DNA of 64,000 nucleotides. Origin: Avena insularis. Its lineage: Eukaryota; Streptophyta; Magnoliopsida; Poales; Poaceae. Position 1 is the stretch's first letter, and the number at the start of each line of letters is the position of its first letter. Made by a program: the position numbers and the translations under genes. Below, piece after piece: positions 42,928 to 54,297 of this stretch. The notes below the pieces were generated by a model. The model saw nothing but the letters and a program-made list of their open reading frames with translations, was not told where the DNA came from and ran no database searches. The stretch is taken from the NCBI GenBank assembly GCA_023614405.1, contig CM042694.1, forward strand, positions 88,953,285 through 89,017,284, in the 5' to 3' direction.

Positions 42928-44723
42928 CTAATTAGTTACCTTGGTGATGGCGTGGATCTCGGCTAATGTAGAGACACGGCGGATGCCGGTGGCCGGCCTA
43001 TCATCATCTGCAATCTCCCGCTCGGGTGCCTCATGAAGCACCGCCGTCGTCGGCTGCGCCTTATTGGTATCTTTGGCGGGAGGGGGCGTCGGTGTGACCA
43101 AAACGAGGGGCTGCGTCCCGACCTTGATGGCCGGCGGGGTCACCAGGTCCGGCGACACGGTAACATTGATGCCCGAGTTGCTGCCGCTTAAGTTGGGCAG
43201 ATGTATCGGCCCCTGTCGACCTCCCGCATTCCAAGCAGTAAGCCCCTCGAAAAACTCAGGGGGGATCATCGAGCGAAGCTTCTCTTCCACTAACTTGTCC
43301 ACCGTTTTCTGGTCCACCGCCTTCTCCTCCAGTGTCTGCACCTTCATCTTCAGCTCTTCAACAGCGGCTTTATCCTGGTTCTTCCTGTCCCTTCTTTTCC
43401 TGGCGTCCTCTTTGTAGAACTCCTTGAACTTCATGCTCGTACCAAAGCCAGACACACGGCCAGCTGAGGACGGCGGCAACCCCTTGTCCCTCTTCTTGTA
43501 AGCATTGGTCGCCCTGTTGAAAACCGTGTCCCACGGCTCCGTCGAATCTGGGGCGACTACTGGTAGTAGCGTTCAGTTCCTCCTCCTGCAGAGACAAGGA
43601 AAGGTGAACCCATTTAGATTCTTGGCTTCATTATCTTAATTAGAACGCAATAGACTTGAGATCGGTGATAAATTTCTTACCAGATTCTTCTCGAATTCCT
43701 TCACCTCCGGATCGTCGGTGATGAACTCCTCTGTTTCCTTGTCCAGGTAGTAGAGGGCCCGAACAAATTGCCTAAGCTGCAAGTCCGTGATTTTAAGCCA
43801 AGGGTTGTCTTTATCAAGGCGTTCAAGCTCGGCGTCCTCCTTGTCCCAAATGGCCTGTTTCCCCCTGTAACCGCCGCTTCCAAGGTGGTGGTTACCTATG
43901 TTCTGTTCTCGCATACTCCTTCCCCATTGAGTCCATTTTATAGTGTCAGCGGTAGCTATATCCGCCTTGAATATCCTAAACTCCTCTTCGTCGAGCATCG
44001 GATTTTTCTTACTAATAACCTCCCAGCTTTCACCTTTGTCAATGCTATTCTTCACCCGGGTTTTCCAGCTGCTCAAGGCGTTGCTCATCTTCGTGAGGGC
44101 TAGTCTGTTCACCGGGTTCTTATTTCTCTCGAGGTTTCTAAACTGCTCTGGGAATCTGTATCGCTTGTGAAGCTTCTTAAGGAGGTTATCGACCAAAGCT
44201 GCATGGTCAGCATGTTTGATGTACTTCGTGTTGATCGACATGCTTTCCCAGACGATGGACCCGAGTTGCAGGCCGTACCCTTTAGCAATCGCCTCTGGCG
44301 CAATGGGTTGGCCACTTTCTGTGACCTCAGTGAACTCATCACGCACGATGGCGACCGCACCTTCCGCTCCTTCTGTTCCTTCTTCTTCTTCTTCTGAGAA
44401 GCGGTCGGGTTGCCGCTACCGCCATCCGTGCGCTCGCCGCCATCCGTGCGGGCGCCGCCATCGGTGGTGTCATCCTCTTCACCGCCGCCTTCACTAGTTC
44501 CATCGTAGTCGTCTTCGTCCCCCTCGTAATTAGGATCTCCGCCCTCATTGGCCCCAGTAGCTCTAGCAACGGTCGCCTCCTCCTCCGGTGGTGGTGTCAT
44601 CCTCATCGCCTCCTCCTCCTCCTCCTGTTGAGACCCCTGCCAGAATGACTGGTTGGCCTGTCTAGCTTGTTCTTCGACGCTGATCATGTGCTTAGAAGGG
44701 CCAGACTCCTTGTTGCCCGACAT
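42928..44723 (-). pseudogene. CACTA second ORF, TNPA/Transposase_24-like part
   Basis: The frame starts at ATG 44723 (MSGNKESGPSKHM) with a very acidic, repetitive stretch (EEEEEA, TDGGERTDGG), then a basic K-run. A frameshift lies near 44345. From 44346 to about 43680 the body follows (GYGLQLGSIVWES, WTQWGRSMREQNIGNHHLGS-type segment), ending at a donor (CTG|GTAAGA). The next exon from about 43597 carries SSAGRVSGFGTSMKFKEF and a coiled coil, and leads through GCCATCACCAAG|GTAACT to an exon near 42828. The family is the plant CACTA second protein that binds subterminal repeats. A second small frameshift sits near 43555. Confidence 0.75.
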
Positions 44724-46590
44724 GTTTGCACTACTCTATTTAAAAGAGGCAAAAAGTTAGCACAAATCTCGGCCGAAAAATTCGGTGTGACCTTTGCTAA
44801 TTTTTTGACCCAGGAGTGCCCATTTCTCAACCGAAACGGAAGTGAATAAACACTTCGGGAGAAATGGGCAACTCAAATGAAATCCCTGCAAGAAAAAACA
44901 CCCATCCCCATATTGACAGCCCCATGCATTGACCCCAGCATCATCATCCATGCAGCCCCATCCATCATTCACGCAACAGTATAACAGATACATGTATAAG
45001 AAGAACTTAAAAACTTAAAAGGGTACAGCAAATAATATATAAGCAGTATATATACCAGACATGTGCTTCTACTGAATGAAAACTGAGTAGCAGTTATAGT
45101 ACACAGAGACACACACATTCTCTCTTCTTCTTGCACACACACAGGCTATCAAGTTATAGTACACACACTTTACCTTGCACAGTTCAGTAAAGGGGAATTT
45201 TTTTATCTAGCGGCAGTACACATACACAATCATGATGCTCCCGATGGATTTCACCAAAGCAAAGTTGGGTTGTAATCCATTCATTCATATTTGGGTCAAA
45301 AAGAAAGAAAGACAGAGAATAGTATAACAGTTGCTAAATAACACATACCAGATTCACACAATATATGGAACAGTAAAAAATAACACAATATATGGACCAG
45401 TTTCACACAATATAAGGTTACCCACTTGCATACTTAGTTGCAGTCCTAGTGTACTAGAACTGATTTAGAACTACAAGTAACCCAGGCCCTTGATAATTCA
45501 ATCATCAAATTTAGAACCTGATTTACATGAATGCACTGAATTTAGCATGCCTAGTACAGTGTTATTCAATACTCTAAGTTCAGTATGTACAATACAGTGT
45601 TATTCAGTACTCTAAGTTCTTGCAACTTCCTAGTATTTCAGCTCATGATTTGTTCAGAGGGAAGACAATCAGACAAATGCCTGAAACATCTTTCTAAAGC
45701 ATCCTTATAAAAAGGAAAGAAAGCTTTGGTGGAATTATGTGTTTGGCATTGAGATGCACTAGATCAACATGTTTTGCATTGAAATTAACACCACTGAAAG
45801 AAAGTTCACACCTCATGGCAGTGCTAGCATTTCGTGGATCTTTATTCTCTCAAAAAAAACACAGAGAAGGTTGAATCTAACCTCATGGATCTTCAGGTTC
45901 TAATAGTAAATAAATCCTAAGTCCTCAACTTACAGTAACCAAGTACTCTCCAAGAAGAAAAGCTAAAAACCATGTACACGGCTCATTACCCACCACCACG
46001 GACTAATTGCGCAGTTGATTGATTGCATCTACCAAAATACAACTGCAACACAGAGGCGAATATGTTGTTTCAGACTTTCAGTCAGTCAAATGGTGATTTG
46101 GCCTTGGATGATGAGTAGACGGCTGAGAAGCTGCTGCTGTTGCTGCCACCCAGGCCCTGTCGGCACGGTGGCGTGCTCGACGTCGACGTGATCATCGTCG
46201 GCATCACAGCGTTGCAGTTGGCCTTGGTCGGCGAAAATTGAGTAGAGCATTCTTGTAGAGAGGGGGAAAAGAAGAGAGCGGGAAGTGTACCTGTGGATGG
46301 GGAGGTGGTCGTCGACGAGGGTGGCGGCGGTGCTCCTCCTAGGTCGTAGGCGAGGCGGGGCGGGCCTCCTCCTCCACGGGCTCCGGAGCGGCGGTGGCGG
46401 GCCTCCTCCTCCTAGGTCGCAGGCGGGGCAGGACGGGCCTGCTCCTCCACGGGCTCCGGCGCGGCGGTGATGGGGCTCTCCTCCACGGCGGCTTCGGCGG
46501 CGAGGGCGAATAGCTAGGGTTTGCGCGCGGGCAAGATGAGGGAAAGAAATGGAAGAAGGTAGCAGGGGAGGCCGAACCGTTTATTTTGGC
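44724..46590. other. CACTA interior without genes
   Basis: This AT-rich stretch with short ACAC runs probably serves as leader or promoter of the TNPA-like ORF. A GC-rich block lies at 46285-46510. No gene is recognised. Confidence 0.5.
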
Positions 46591-46690
46591 TAAGTGCGAA
46601 AGTTCTGTGGCGCATTCCTCTAAAATGCGCCACTGAATTTACAACTTCTATGGCGCATTACTATGTTATGCGCCACAAAACTTTTGGGCA
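46591..46690. repeat. Internal copy of CACTA subterminal motifs
   Basis: Two GGCGCAT ... ATGCGCCAC hairpin units occur here (for example TTCTGTGGCGCATTCC with AATGCGCCACTGAA), 5 kb inside the element between the two transposase genes. Such motifs are expected near the ends only. Confidence 0.8.
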
Positions 46691-46725
46691 TAGTCCAAAA
46701 CAAAGTGGCATCGTAGTTTGACAAG

Positions 46726-46803
46726 ATCAGCTACATGCCCTAGTGGTCCATGATCGCCAGCTTTCAACCTGGGGCAGCCAGGTTCGAATCCTGGCTGTCT
46801 CAG
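46726..46803 (+). other. tRNA-Glu-like sequence, degenerate
   Basis: The T-arm is perfect (CCAGG TTCGAAT CCTGG) and holds a B-box. The anticodon loop CTTTCAA, with TTC in anticodon position, recalls plant tRNA-Glu (UUC). The anticodon stem pairs poorly and I find no matching acceptor stem, so it is probably a tRNA-derived relic rather than a working gene. Confidence 0.5.
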
Positions 46804-47107
46804 ACTTTTTTTCCTTTTTAAAAAAATATTTTATTTATTCAAAAAAATCAAGAACCTATACACACATATGCATATTTATTCAAAAAAGCAAGAACATATA
46901 CACATGCATACTTATCAAAAAAAACCTCCTGAATCATATATATGTGTGTGCTTGTCACACATAAATGTGAATTTGTCGAATATCACATTATATGTTTTTG
47001 TCTCTAACTAATACCCCCACACTAATAATATCACATTATACCCACACGAATTAATACACCAAAAAGTCACACAATTGCTAGTGTCTCTTCACAATCTTCT
47101 TGCCCTT

Positions 47108-50100
47108 TTAAATGGCGGTTGAATACTTTAGCCCGTGCACTTTGAGATTTCTTCTTGTGAATGGACAACCTTTAGTAGGCAGTGTGGTCTTCCTTCTTAC
47201 TTTAGTAGTAGTAGGCATGTCGAAGTACTTGTCGAATTCCTCTTCGATCTTCGGGTCGCCGTTTTTGTCGAAGTTTTGCTCGTTGGCGGCTCCTTCCAGT
47301 CTGATGATGCTCCTCTTGCCCCTCCTAACTACAACACGGTTGGGCTTTGACGGATCGGTAATAAAAAAGCATTGATCAACTTGGCTAGCGAGTACCCAAG
47401 GCTCATTTTTTGCGGAGGTGTTCTTTGTTGATTTGGCATCTAGTATAACCATTGTGGTGAAATAGCGGCCTTCTTTTTCCACGTTCTTGGCCCATCTAAC
47501 ACGGAACATCGGTACGATCTCTCCACAGTAGTCGAGCTCCCATATCTCCTCGATCCTTCCGTAGAATCTTTCCATCATAGTAGTCTCGTCATCAGCAAAG
47601 GATAACATAGTTACTCCTGAGTTTTGATATTCACTATTCTTGTCCTTTTCCTCGGTGTAGAATCTGTAACCGTTTATGTCGTATGATTGATAGGTCCTTA
47701 GGTTGTGCTCTGGGCCCTGCGACAAGGAGAATATGAGTTTTTGATCTTCCGTAGAAGGCGTCTGTGGGGGATTATCCAGTTGCCTTTTCTTGAACCAACC
47801 CGTGAAGCTGGAGTTGTGCTCTCTGGTTATGTCTCCCTTCTTCCTCGGCCGTACAGGTCGACGTACTCTGCCGATTAAGCTTCGTGATCTTCGACCTAAG
47901 GGCCGACCACTTCAATGTGTTGTAGCGCGACTCGGTGTGCCCTTTCAAAATCAGTGCGTCGACCATCAATGCCGACATGTAGTGAGCGGCAGCGCTCACG
48001 GTGACCATATCCACCGAGCCTGCCGAGGTGCTTCTTTGTGGGTATTCCAACATCCTCGTTCTCGGTGGTTAGATAATTCTGGCAGAAGAAGATGCACTCG
48101 TAGATCAGAAAGCCCTTGGCTATGCTTCCATCTGGACGAGACCTGTTGCGAACGAATCCTTTGATGACACCGTTTAGCCTTTCAAACGGCATCATGTTGT
48201 GCAGGAATGTCGGTCCGAGCTGGATGATGTTGTCCACGACATGTACAAGCAGATGCACCATGATGTCAAAGAATGCGGGCAGGAAGTAAATCTCAAACTC
48301 GCATAGTATCATCACGATCTCTTCCTGTAGCCTGTCGAGCTGCTTCACACTGATCGACTTCCTAGATATGACGTCGAAAAAGTTACAGAGGCCAAACAAC
48401 GTCTCACGGACATGCTCGTCCATTATCCCACGGATCGCAGCGAGGAGTATCTGCGTCATCGACGTGGCGGTCGTGAGACTTCATACCACGAACCTCTTCT
48501 TCGCCATGTCGAGATATCGCTTATCTTCCCGAGTAACCGTGAGGAACTTTCACTCCTAAGAGGCACCTGAAAAACTGCTCGAGCTCCTCCAGACTCAGAG
48601 TGAAGCAGGCAGCGCGAAGCACCACCTCATTCTTCTTAACTCTTTTGCGGCAACCTTGAGTCCCTTCCTGATGATGATGATCATCATCATCATCACTATC
48701 AGGGTACTGAAGATCTTTCTTTATGCCAAGCAATTTAAGGTCCTTTCTTGCTTTCGGCCCATCCTTGGTCCTCTCCGGCATGTTCGGTAGAGTGCCCAGC
48801 AGACTCTCGATACGTTCTTTGTGATGTGCATTACATCGAGGCTATGGGGAGTGTGAAGGACCTTCCAATACGGTAGGTCCCGAAAACAGACCTTGCTTTC
48901 CATACACCCAGCGGCTTTGTCCTCGTCGTTTTTTTCGAGTAGGCAATCTACCCAATTATTCAAAAGCTCCTCGATTTCTTTGCCGCTCCTCGGACATGGG
49001 GCTCTTTCGAGATCGTCCTTACCATTGAACAGGTCACCATGTTTTCTCCACGGGTGATCCATGCGGAGCCACTTTCGAGTACCTTGGAACACGGTTTTCG
49101 AAGACCCGGGATCCCTTGGTAGCTGGAGATGCGGTGTCTCATCCATGCACTTGACGCATGCATTGTGTCCGTGGTTCACCTGGGCCGATACATATGCGTA
49201 ACCAGGATAGTCCTGCACGGTCGTGAGCAACACGGCTCTCAGATGGAAATATTCTTTAGTGTAGGCATCCCACGTACGGGCCGGCGTCTCCCACAAGCTG
49301 GCTAACTCCTCTCTCAATAGCCCGAGATAAAGATGCATATCGATACCTGGTTGTTTCGGCCCCTGAATAAGAATGCTCATGTGTACATACCTTTGCTTCG
49401 TGCATAGCCACAGGGGGAGGTTGTATGGTCATACAAACACGGGCCAGGTACTATGCGTGATACTCTGGTTTCCAAAAGGATTGAGTCCATCGGTGCTCAT
49501 ACTCAGCCTGACGTTCCTTGCATCGCCCCCGAACTCTTCGAACTCGATGTCTAATGCGTTCCACTGGCTAGCGTCTGAAGGGTGTGTCAGGATCTTGCCC
49601 TTCTCTGGATCATCTTCGGGTTTCTCTCTTCCGCGTGCCATTGCATGAGCTTTGCTTCCTTAGGATCTACGAAATATCGCTGCAGACGAGGGGTGATAGG
49701 AAAGTACCATACCACTTTTTGAGGAACTTTCTTGTTCCCTCTCTTGTACCGTCCTTGGCCACACACCGGACAAGTGGTTCTATCCGTGTACTCGTTCCGA
49801 TAAAGTGCGCAATCATTGATGCATGCGTGGTATTTAATGTGTGGTAGGTTGAGAGGGCACATGATTTTCGTGGCCTCCTCGATACTTGTTGGCAATGTGT
49901 TCCCCTTAGGAAGTCGGTCGTGCCAGTATTCCATGTTCGCGTTGAAGCTCACATCGGTCCATTTGTGTTCGGCCTTCATCTCTAGAGCCTTGAGCGTTAC
50001 ACTCAAACGTGTATCCTCGGGGCGACACCCAGGATACAATGGAGTCATCCCGTCTACCTCCATTTGGGCCAGCTTGACTTTCTCTCTGGCTGCAGCTTTG

Positions 50101-50559
50101 TCGTTGCTCGTCTCCTTGAGGAGCAGTTCTTGAACATGAGGGTCCTGCAAGATCGAAGTTAGCAGCGTCTCTGTGTTCGCGTCTTCTCCTTCTTCATGAT
50201 CATGCCCGTGGTCATCTCCTTCTCCATGCTGATCATGCCCGCTGGCATCTCCTTCGTCATGATGATCATGCCCGCTGGCATCTCCTTCGTCATGATGATC
50301 ATGCCCGGTAGACTCTTCGTCTTCTCGCCCGCCCACATCTTCGTGACCACCACCATGTCCTGCCGGCGCCTCATTGAGGTCGCGCATGAAACCGCGCCTA
50401 AGCAGGTGACCCTCCAATTGTCCAGATTCAGGGTCGATCCAGCTGCGATTTGCATGTTCGACATGGACATCTTATCATGGTCTTGTTGTTCAGAATCATG
50501 TCCTCCTTCGCGCCTTTCTTGTACCTAGCAATTCGACCTTCGCTCATCGTGAGGACCAT
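47108..50559 (-). pseudogene. CACTA TNPD-like transposase (Transposase_21, DUF4218, DUF4216 regions), broken
   Basis: The reading starts at ATG 50559 (MVLTMSEGRIARYKKG) with the transposase-associated CPCRTC zinc motif. After a frameshift near 50440 it continues with an acidic, His-rich linker (DHHDEGDASGHDHHDEG) and a CPVCGQGRYKRG zinc motif near 49750. Another frameshift lies near 49625 and a stop near 49420, where W is expected. The Transposase_21 catalytic part follows (49380-48721: PGYAYVSAQVNHGHNACVKC, LDVMHITKNV). A further frameshift lies near 48800. The DUF4218 region is at about 48459-47990 and the DUF4216 region at 47725-47108 (RFYGRIEEIWELDY). The protein would cut the CACTA ends with a DDE-type active site. 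It cannot be made intact here. Confidence 0.88.
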
Positions 50560-51247
50560 GGTTGCCTGAGCGGTCAAAACAGAGAATATAGGTGAGAACC
50601 ACACCATATGAACACACACATGCATGAATGCTAGCCGGAAAAAATTCGGCATGACCTTTCCTAAAATTAGGACATATGGGTAGTGCAAAAATTTGCCGAA
50701 ATAGAAATGAATCACATTTCGGCAAACATCGATGCAACCACACCGGCCGGGCCCGACAACAACAAGCAAACAACAAAAAACTTCCTCCCATTGCAAACAT
50801 TCATGCACCACACACAAGCATCGTCTCGCCATGGATCGCACACACACACCGCCCGCGTGACAAGCTTCACCTACATGTTCATGATGGCCAAGTACTCACC
50901 TAGCTATAGTAGACACAATAATAGCGAGACGAGATCGCGCGATGAGAGAGTATGGACAAATAGATCTACAATGCAAGTTGTAGAGAGGAAATTAGTAAAC
51001 AAATAGAGAGATGTGAGAGGGAAAAGTAAGGAACTTTTAGATCTAGAAGTTGGAGCGAAACTTCTACTTACCAATCTATGGATTAAAGTAGGTTTAGATA
51101 TAAGAAAATGGAGAAACTATGGGCAAGATGGGGTGTGAGGGAGGAGGAAGACGAGTTGGGAGGAGGTAGAGATGTGAAATGGGTGGTGGTGGGATAGATA
51201 GATAAGAAAGCTAGCTCATGTCACCTTTTTAACATATGTATCTGAAC
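50560..51247. other. CACTA 5' leader region
   Basis: This interval lies between the TNPD start and the right subterminal array. It probably contains the promoter and an untranslated first exon. An acceptor-like TTGACCGCTCAG lies just upstream of ATG 50559 on the minus strand. Confidence 0.5.
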
Positions 51248-51650
51248 GCCCTCATCTGTGGCGCATATGGAGGAAATGCGCCACAGATGCTGAAACTTTT
51301 ATGGCGCATTTCTACCATGTGCGCCACAGAAGTGGGTGAATAAGATTCCCTCTGTGGGACCCACCCCCAAGTTCTGTGGCGCATATGTCAACGTGCGCCA
51401 CAGAACTTGGGTGAATTAGATTCCGTGGTGGGGCCCTCCTCCATGTTCTGTGGCGCATATTACAGAATGCTCCATAGAACTTGGATCATCCCCCCCCCCC
51501 CCCCGCCGGCGGGTCCCACCAATCTTTTGTGGCGCATGCTCTAGAAAATGCGCCACAAAACTTCCAAACTTCTGTGGCGCATTCTTTCCAGTGCGCCACT
51601 GATGTCTTCCTCTGGCGCACAAATTGGCCTATGCGCCACTGAACATCTTG
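51248..51650. repeat. Right subterminal repeat array of the CACTA element
   Basis: About eight TCTGTGGCGCAT / ATGCGCCACAGA units in alternating orientation occur here, with a poly(C) run at 51490-51504 between them. This is the partner of the left array at 35281-35515. Confidence 0.9.
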
Positions 51651-51681
51651 TCTATCTATAGGTTGTTTCCTAGTAGTGATA

Positions 51682-52924
51682 ATCTAAATGTCAGTTGAAC
51701 CTCTATGCTAAACTAAATTGCTGTCATCGTGGAAACGTGGTGGGAAGCCGTCTGCATGCAAGTGAAACCATTCTATATGAAGCATGCAACCCGGTTCAAC
51801 ATTAACAGTTTTAGTTTTTTTTATAGATCTTTAACAGTTTTAGTTACTAACCTAAGTCCTTTGACGTTACCTTAACATTGTTGTCATTTCTATGAAGTCG
51901 AGTTGCACTTTCTACAAAAATAAAGTTGCACTTGTTCTAATTCACTAAAGTATAACCCCTCCCCCATATCCATTAGGGGTATCTAATTAATTCATTAATT
52001 TGTCAAATTATAGTTGGTCCGCGTTCGTAGATGTTAGGGTGGTGTCCGTGGAAGGAGAAGCTACATGTGTGCCTTCAGAGGCACCATCACAAGCGGTAGT
52101 AGCCCTCCCTTTGGCCACGTGGGTGGCAGGGGTTTGGCATCGAGTGGTCCTGCTGTCGATGTTTCAACGGCGACTCGCTGGTCAAGAACTAAAGGCCTCG
52201 TGTCAGCAAGGCAATCCTTCCCCCGGGTTGGGTTGGGTCGGTCCTTGGTATCTTAGATGACAGAGGTGATGATCCGAGCAAAAGCTCCGCGCTTTCGCTA
52301 CGGCAAGGTGATACCAACTGGTGTCACTAGACTGTTGGGAGCATCGTTGTGAGTATCCTCTCTGTGGCTGGGTTCCAGATGAAAACCCTAGCCTGTCATT
52401 GGGGACTGAGTGGCGACTACGCGTTGCATCGCTAACCTCTTGTTGCCGTCGTTGGGGAAATCAGATTTCATCCGGGTGCAACACGTTGGAGTCATCATCA
52501 TCATTCGGTGTGAAGCCTCTTGGACTTCGGGCTAGAGTGGAATTTTTGGACTCCTATCTCTTGTGTGTGCCCTTGGTGCCACCTTTCTCGGTACTCAAGA
52601 TCATGCTCCACGGCTCGGAGCAAGAGTGTAGGCGGCCTTCTTTGGCATTGTTTGCTATGCTCGGTGCATCGGAGCCATGTGGTCTTCCAAGGCGACGAGT
52701 TTCCTATATTGTTCGGTAGTCTAGCTAGCCTCTTGTTAGGTGTGGTGTGTGATGTTTTCATGTTCGGCTTTGAGTTGGTAGCTCGGCTTCGTCTCGGTTG
52801 TCTCCTTTTTCTTTTTGACCTGCTTGTATACCACCTTGAATCGGTTTGACCGGTTGGGATTTATTCATAGTGGGCGAGTCTGTTGGAGAGGAGGGAGCAG
52901 GGGATGATTCACATGCGTGTCCGC
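51682..52924. other. Unclassified repeat-like DNA, plus-strand polarity
   Basis: No gene is supported. From about 52010 to 52860 the sequence has phrases such as GATGAAAACCCTAGCCTGTC and CTTGTATACCACCTTGAATC, which look like a retroelement untranslated region on the plus strand. Open frames here carry no motif. The family is not determined. Confidence 0.35.
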
Positions 52925-52940
52925 GAACCACGTCATGATC

Positions 52941-53617
52941 TTTTTTTTTTTGCGAAATTCCACCGATCGATTAATAATCATCAACAGCAGTACAAAGAGT
53001 CCTAAAAGTAATAAAAATTACAAATAGGTCAATGGACCACCTAGCGACAACTACAAACACTGGCACGAGCCGAAGGCGCGCCGCCGTCCTCGCCCCTCCA
53101 TCACCGGAGCCGGGCAAAGCTTGTCGTAGTAGGGCTTGTTGTAGTAGACGAACGAAAAGTCGTCGTGCTAAGGTCCCAAAGGACCAGCATACCAGAGCAG
53201 AAATCATCGCCGAAGACGACAAACGTAGATCGGAAGAGACTGACCTCAATCCATACCAACGGATACGAAAAACGACCGAATCCCAAGGAATCCGTCGGAC
53301 ACATGACTCCACGCGCCCTCCGCCGATGCTAGATACACCAACAGAGCGAGGATAGGACGGAGAGAACTTTATTCTGACTTCAGGACGTAGCCGCCGCTTC
53401 AGCATCCTGAAAAAGACACTGAAAATAGTCTAGACGAAACACTGAGACCTCCCGCCGACGAGAGGTCGTGGTCCGCCACGTCTCCAAGGCCCTAAGGCCG
53501 CCGGAGACGGGACGAACCGGTGGCGTCGCCGGCGGAGGGGAAGAAACCCTAGATGGGTTGTAGCCGCCGCCTTCTCTCCTCTGTACGGCTGTACCGGTTC
53601 GTGTGGAAATACAACTT
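52941..53617 (-). mobile_element. Non-LTR retroelement insertion, non-autonomous, 677 bp
   Basis: A perfect 16-bp target duplication GAACCACGTCATGATC lies at 52925-52940 and 53618-53633. The insert begins on the plus strand with a T11 run, that is, a minus-strand poly(A) tail. Its minus-strand 5' end is GC-rich and leader-like. There is no reverse transcriptase. These are the marks of target-primed insertion of a LINE-mobilised non-autonomous or internally deleted element. Confidence 0.85.
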
Positions 53618-53633
53618 GAACCACGTCATGATC

Positions 53634-54297
53634 AGCCACAGAAGAAAACGATGAAAGCAACACAACCAACAACGTCGACGCCTGATGCTTGCATGGTTTT
53701 TTCGGCGAGTGTGTCAAGTGCGTACATGTCAAATTTCAAGTTCAAAGTTCAAAACTCAAATCGATTTGAAAGGTGCAAAAAAAAAATACAGTACTGAATA
53801 GAGACACAATAAGCAGATTCACGATTGAATTTGTTCTTTACATACCTCCCAAATAAATGGAATCTGAACTTCTAACATACTGAATTTGCTCTAATAATAA
53901 TTTGCTATTGAGTGTCACTTTGTAGTTAAATTTGCCAATACCAAAAAACGAGATTAGAAAATATTGTTAACATTATTTCAACGAGAGAAATTGTGAATAT
54001 TTATGCCTGCGGTCCCGAGCCGCTGGGTGAGTTCTCATAATGATTGTCTGACAACAAGTTGGAACTATGTATTATTGGGATCAAGGGAACTCCTTTGGCT
54101 GGACAAGCTTCTTGTCTGAACTCTGAAGGAGACGGTTTGCTGCAACAAACTTTTTGCCAACAGGGGGCATTCTCGTCTCGTCAGAAAACTCATCTCCATG
54201 ATGTTTGTTCAGCCCATTTGGATCGTCTTCCCGCAGACATGTTGATCAGCCCAGCCATCCACGGAAAGGCGGCTGCACCTGCTTCTTCTTCTCCTTC
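53634..54297. other. Intergenic DNA
   Basis: This continues the sequence interrupted by the non-LTR insertion. It has the AT-rich composition of intergenic DNA and no recognised gene or repeat. A plus-strand open frame at 54044-54457 overlaps the kinase fragment on the other strand and carries no motif. Confidence 0.4.

Larger units (their letters stand above)
35264..51678 (-). mobile_element. CACTA (En/Spm) transposon, 16.4 kb, with nested solo LTR
   Basis: The left end CACTATTAGGAAACAGCCTA and the right end, on the other strand CACTACTAGGAAACAACCTA, are terminal inverted repeats with two mismatches. The 3-bp target duplication ATA lies at 35261-35263 and 51679-51681. Subterminal arrays of GTGGCGCAT / ATGCGCCAC motifs in both orientations occupy 35281-35515 and 51248-51650. 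Genes read right to left: a TNPD-like transposase, then a TNPA-like/C48-like ORF, then a viroplasmin-like ORF. All but the last contain stops or frameshifts. Without the 4.5-kb solo LTR the element would be about 11.9 kb, normal for Triticeae CACTA elements. Confidence 0.95.

Noticed and set aside
46726..46803. A working tRNA-Glu gene
   Set aside because: The T-arm and anticodon loop are good, but the acceptor stem is absent and the anticodon stem does not pair. I list it only as tRNA-like.
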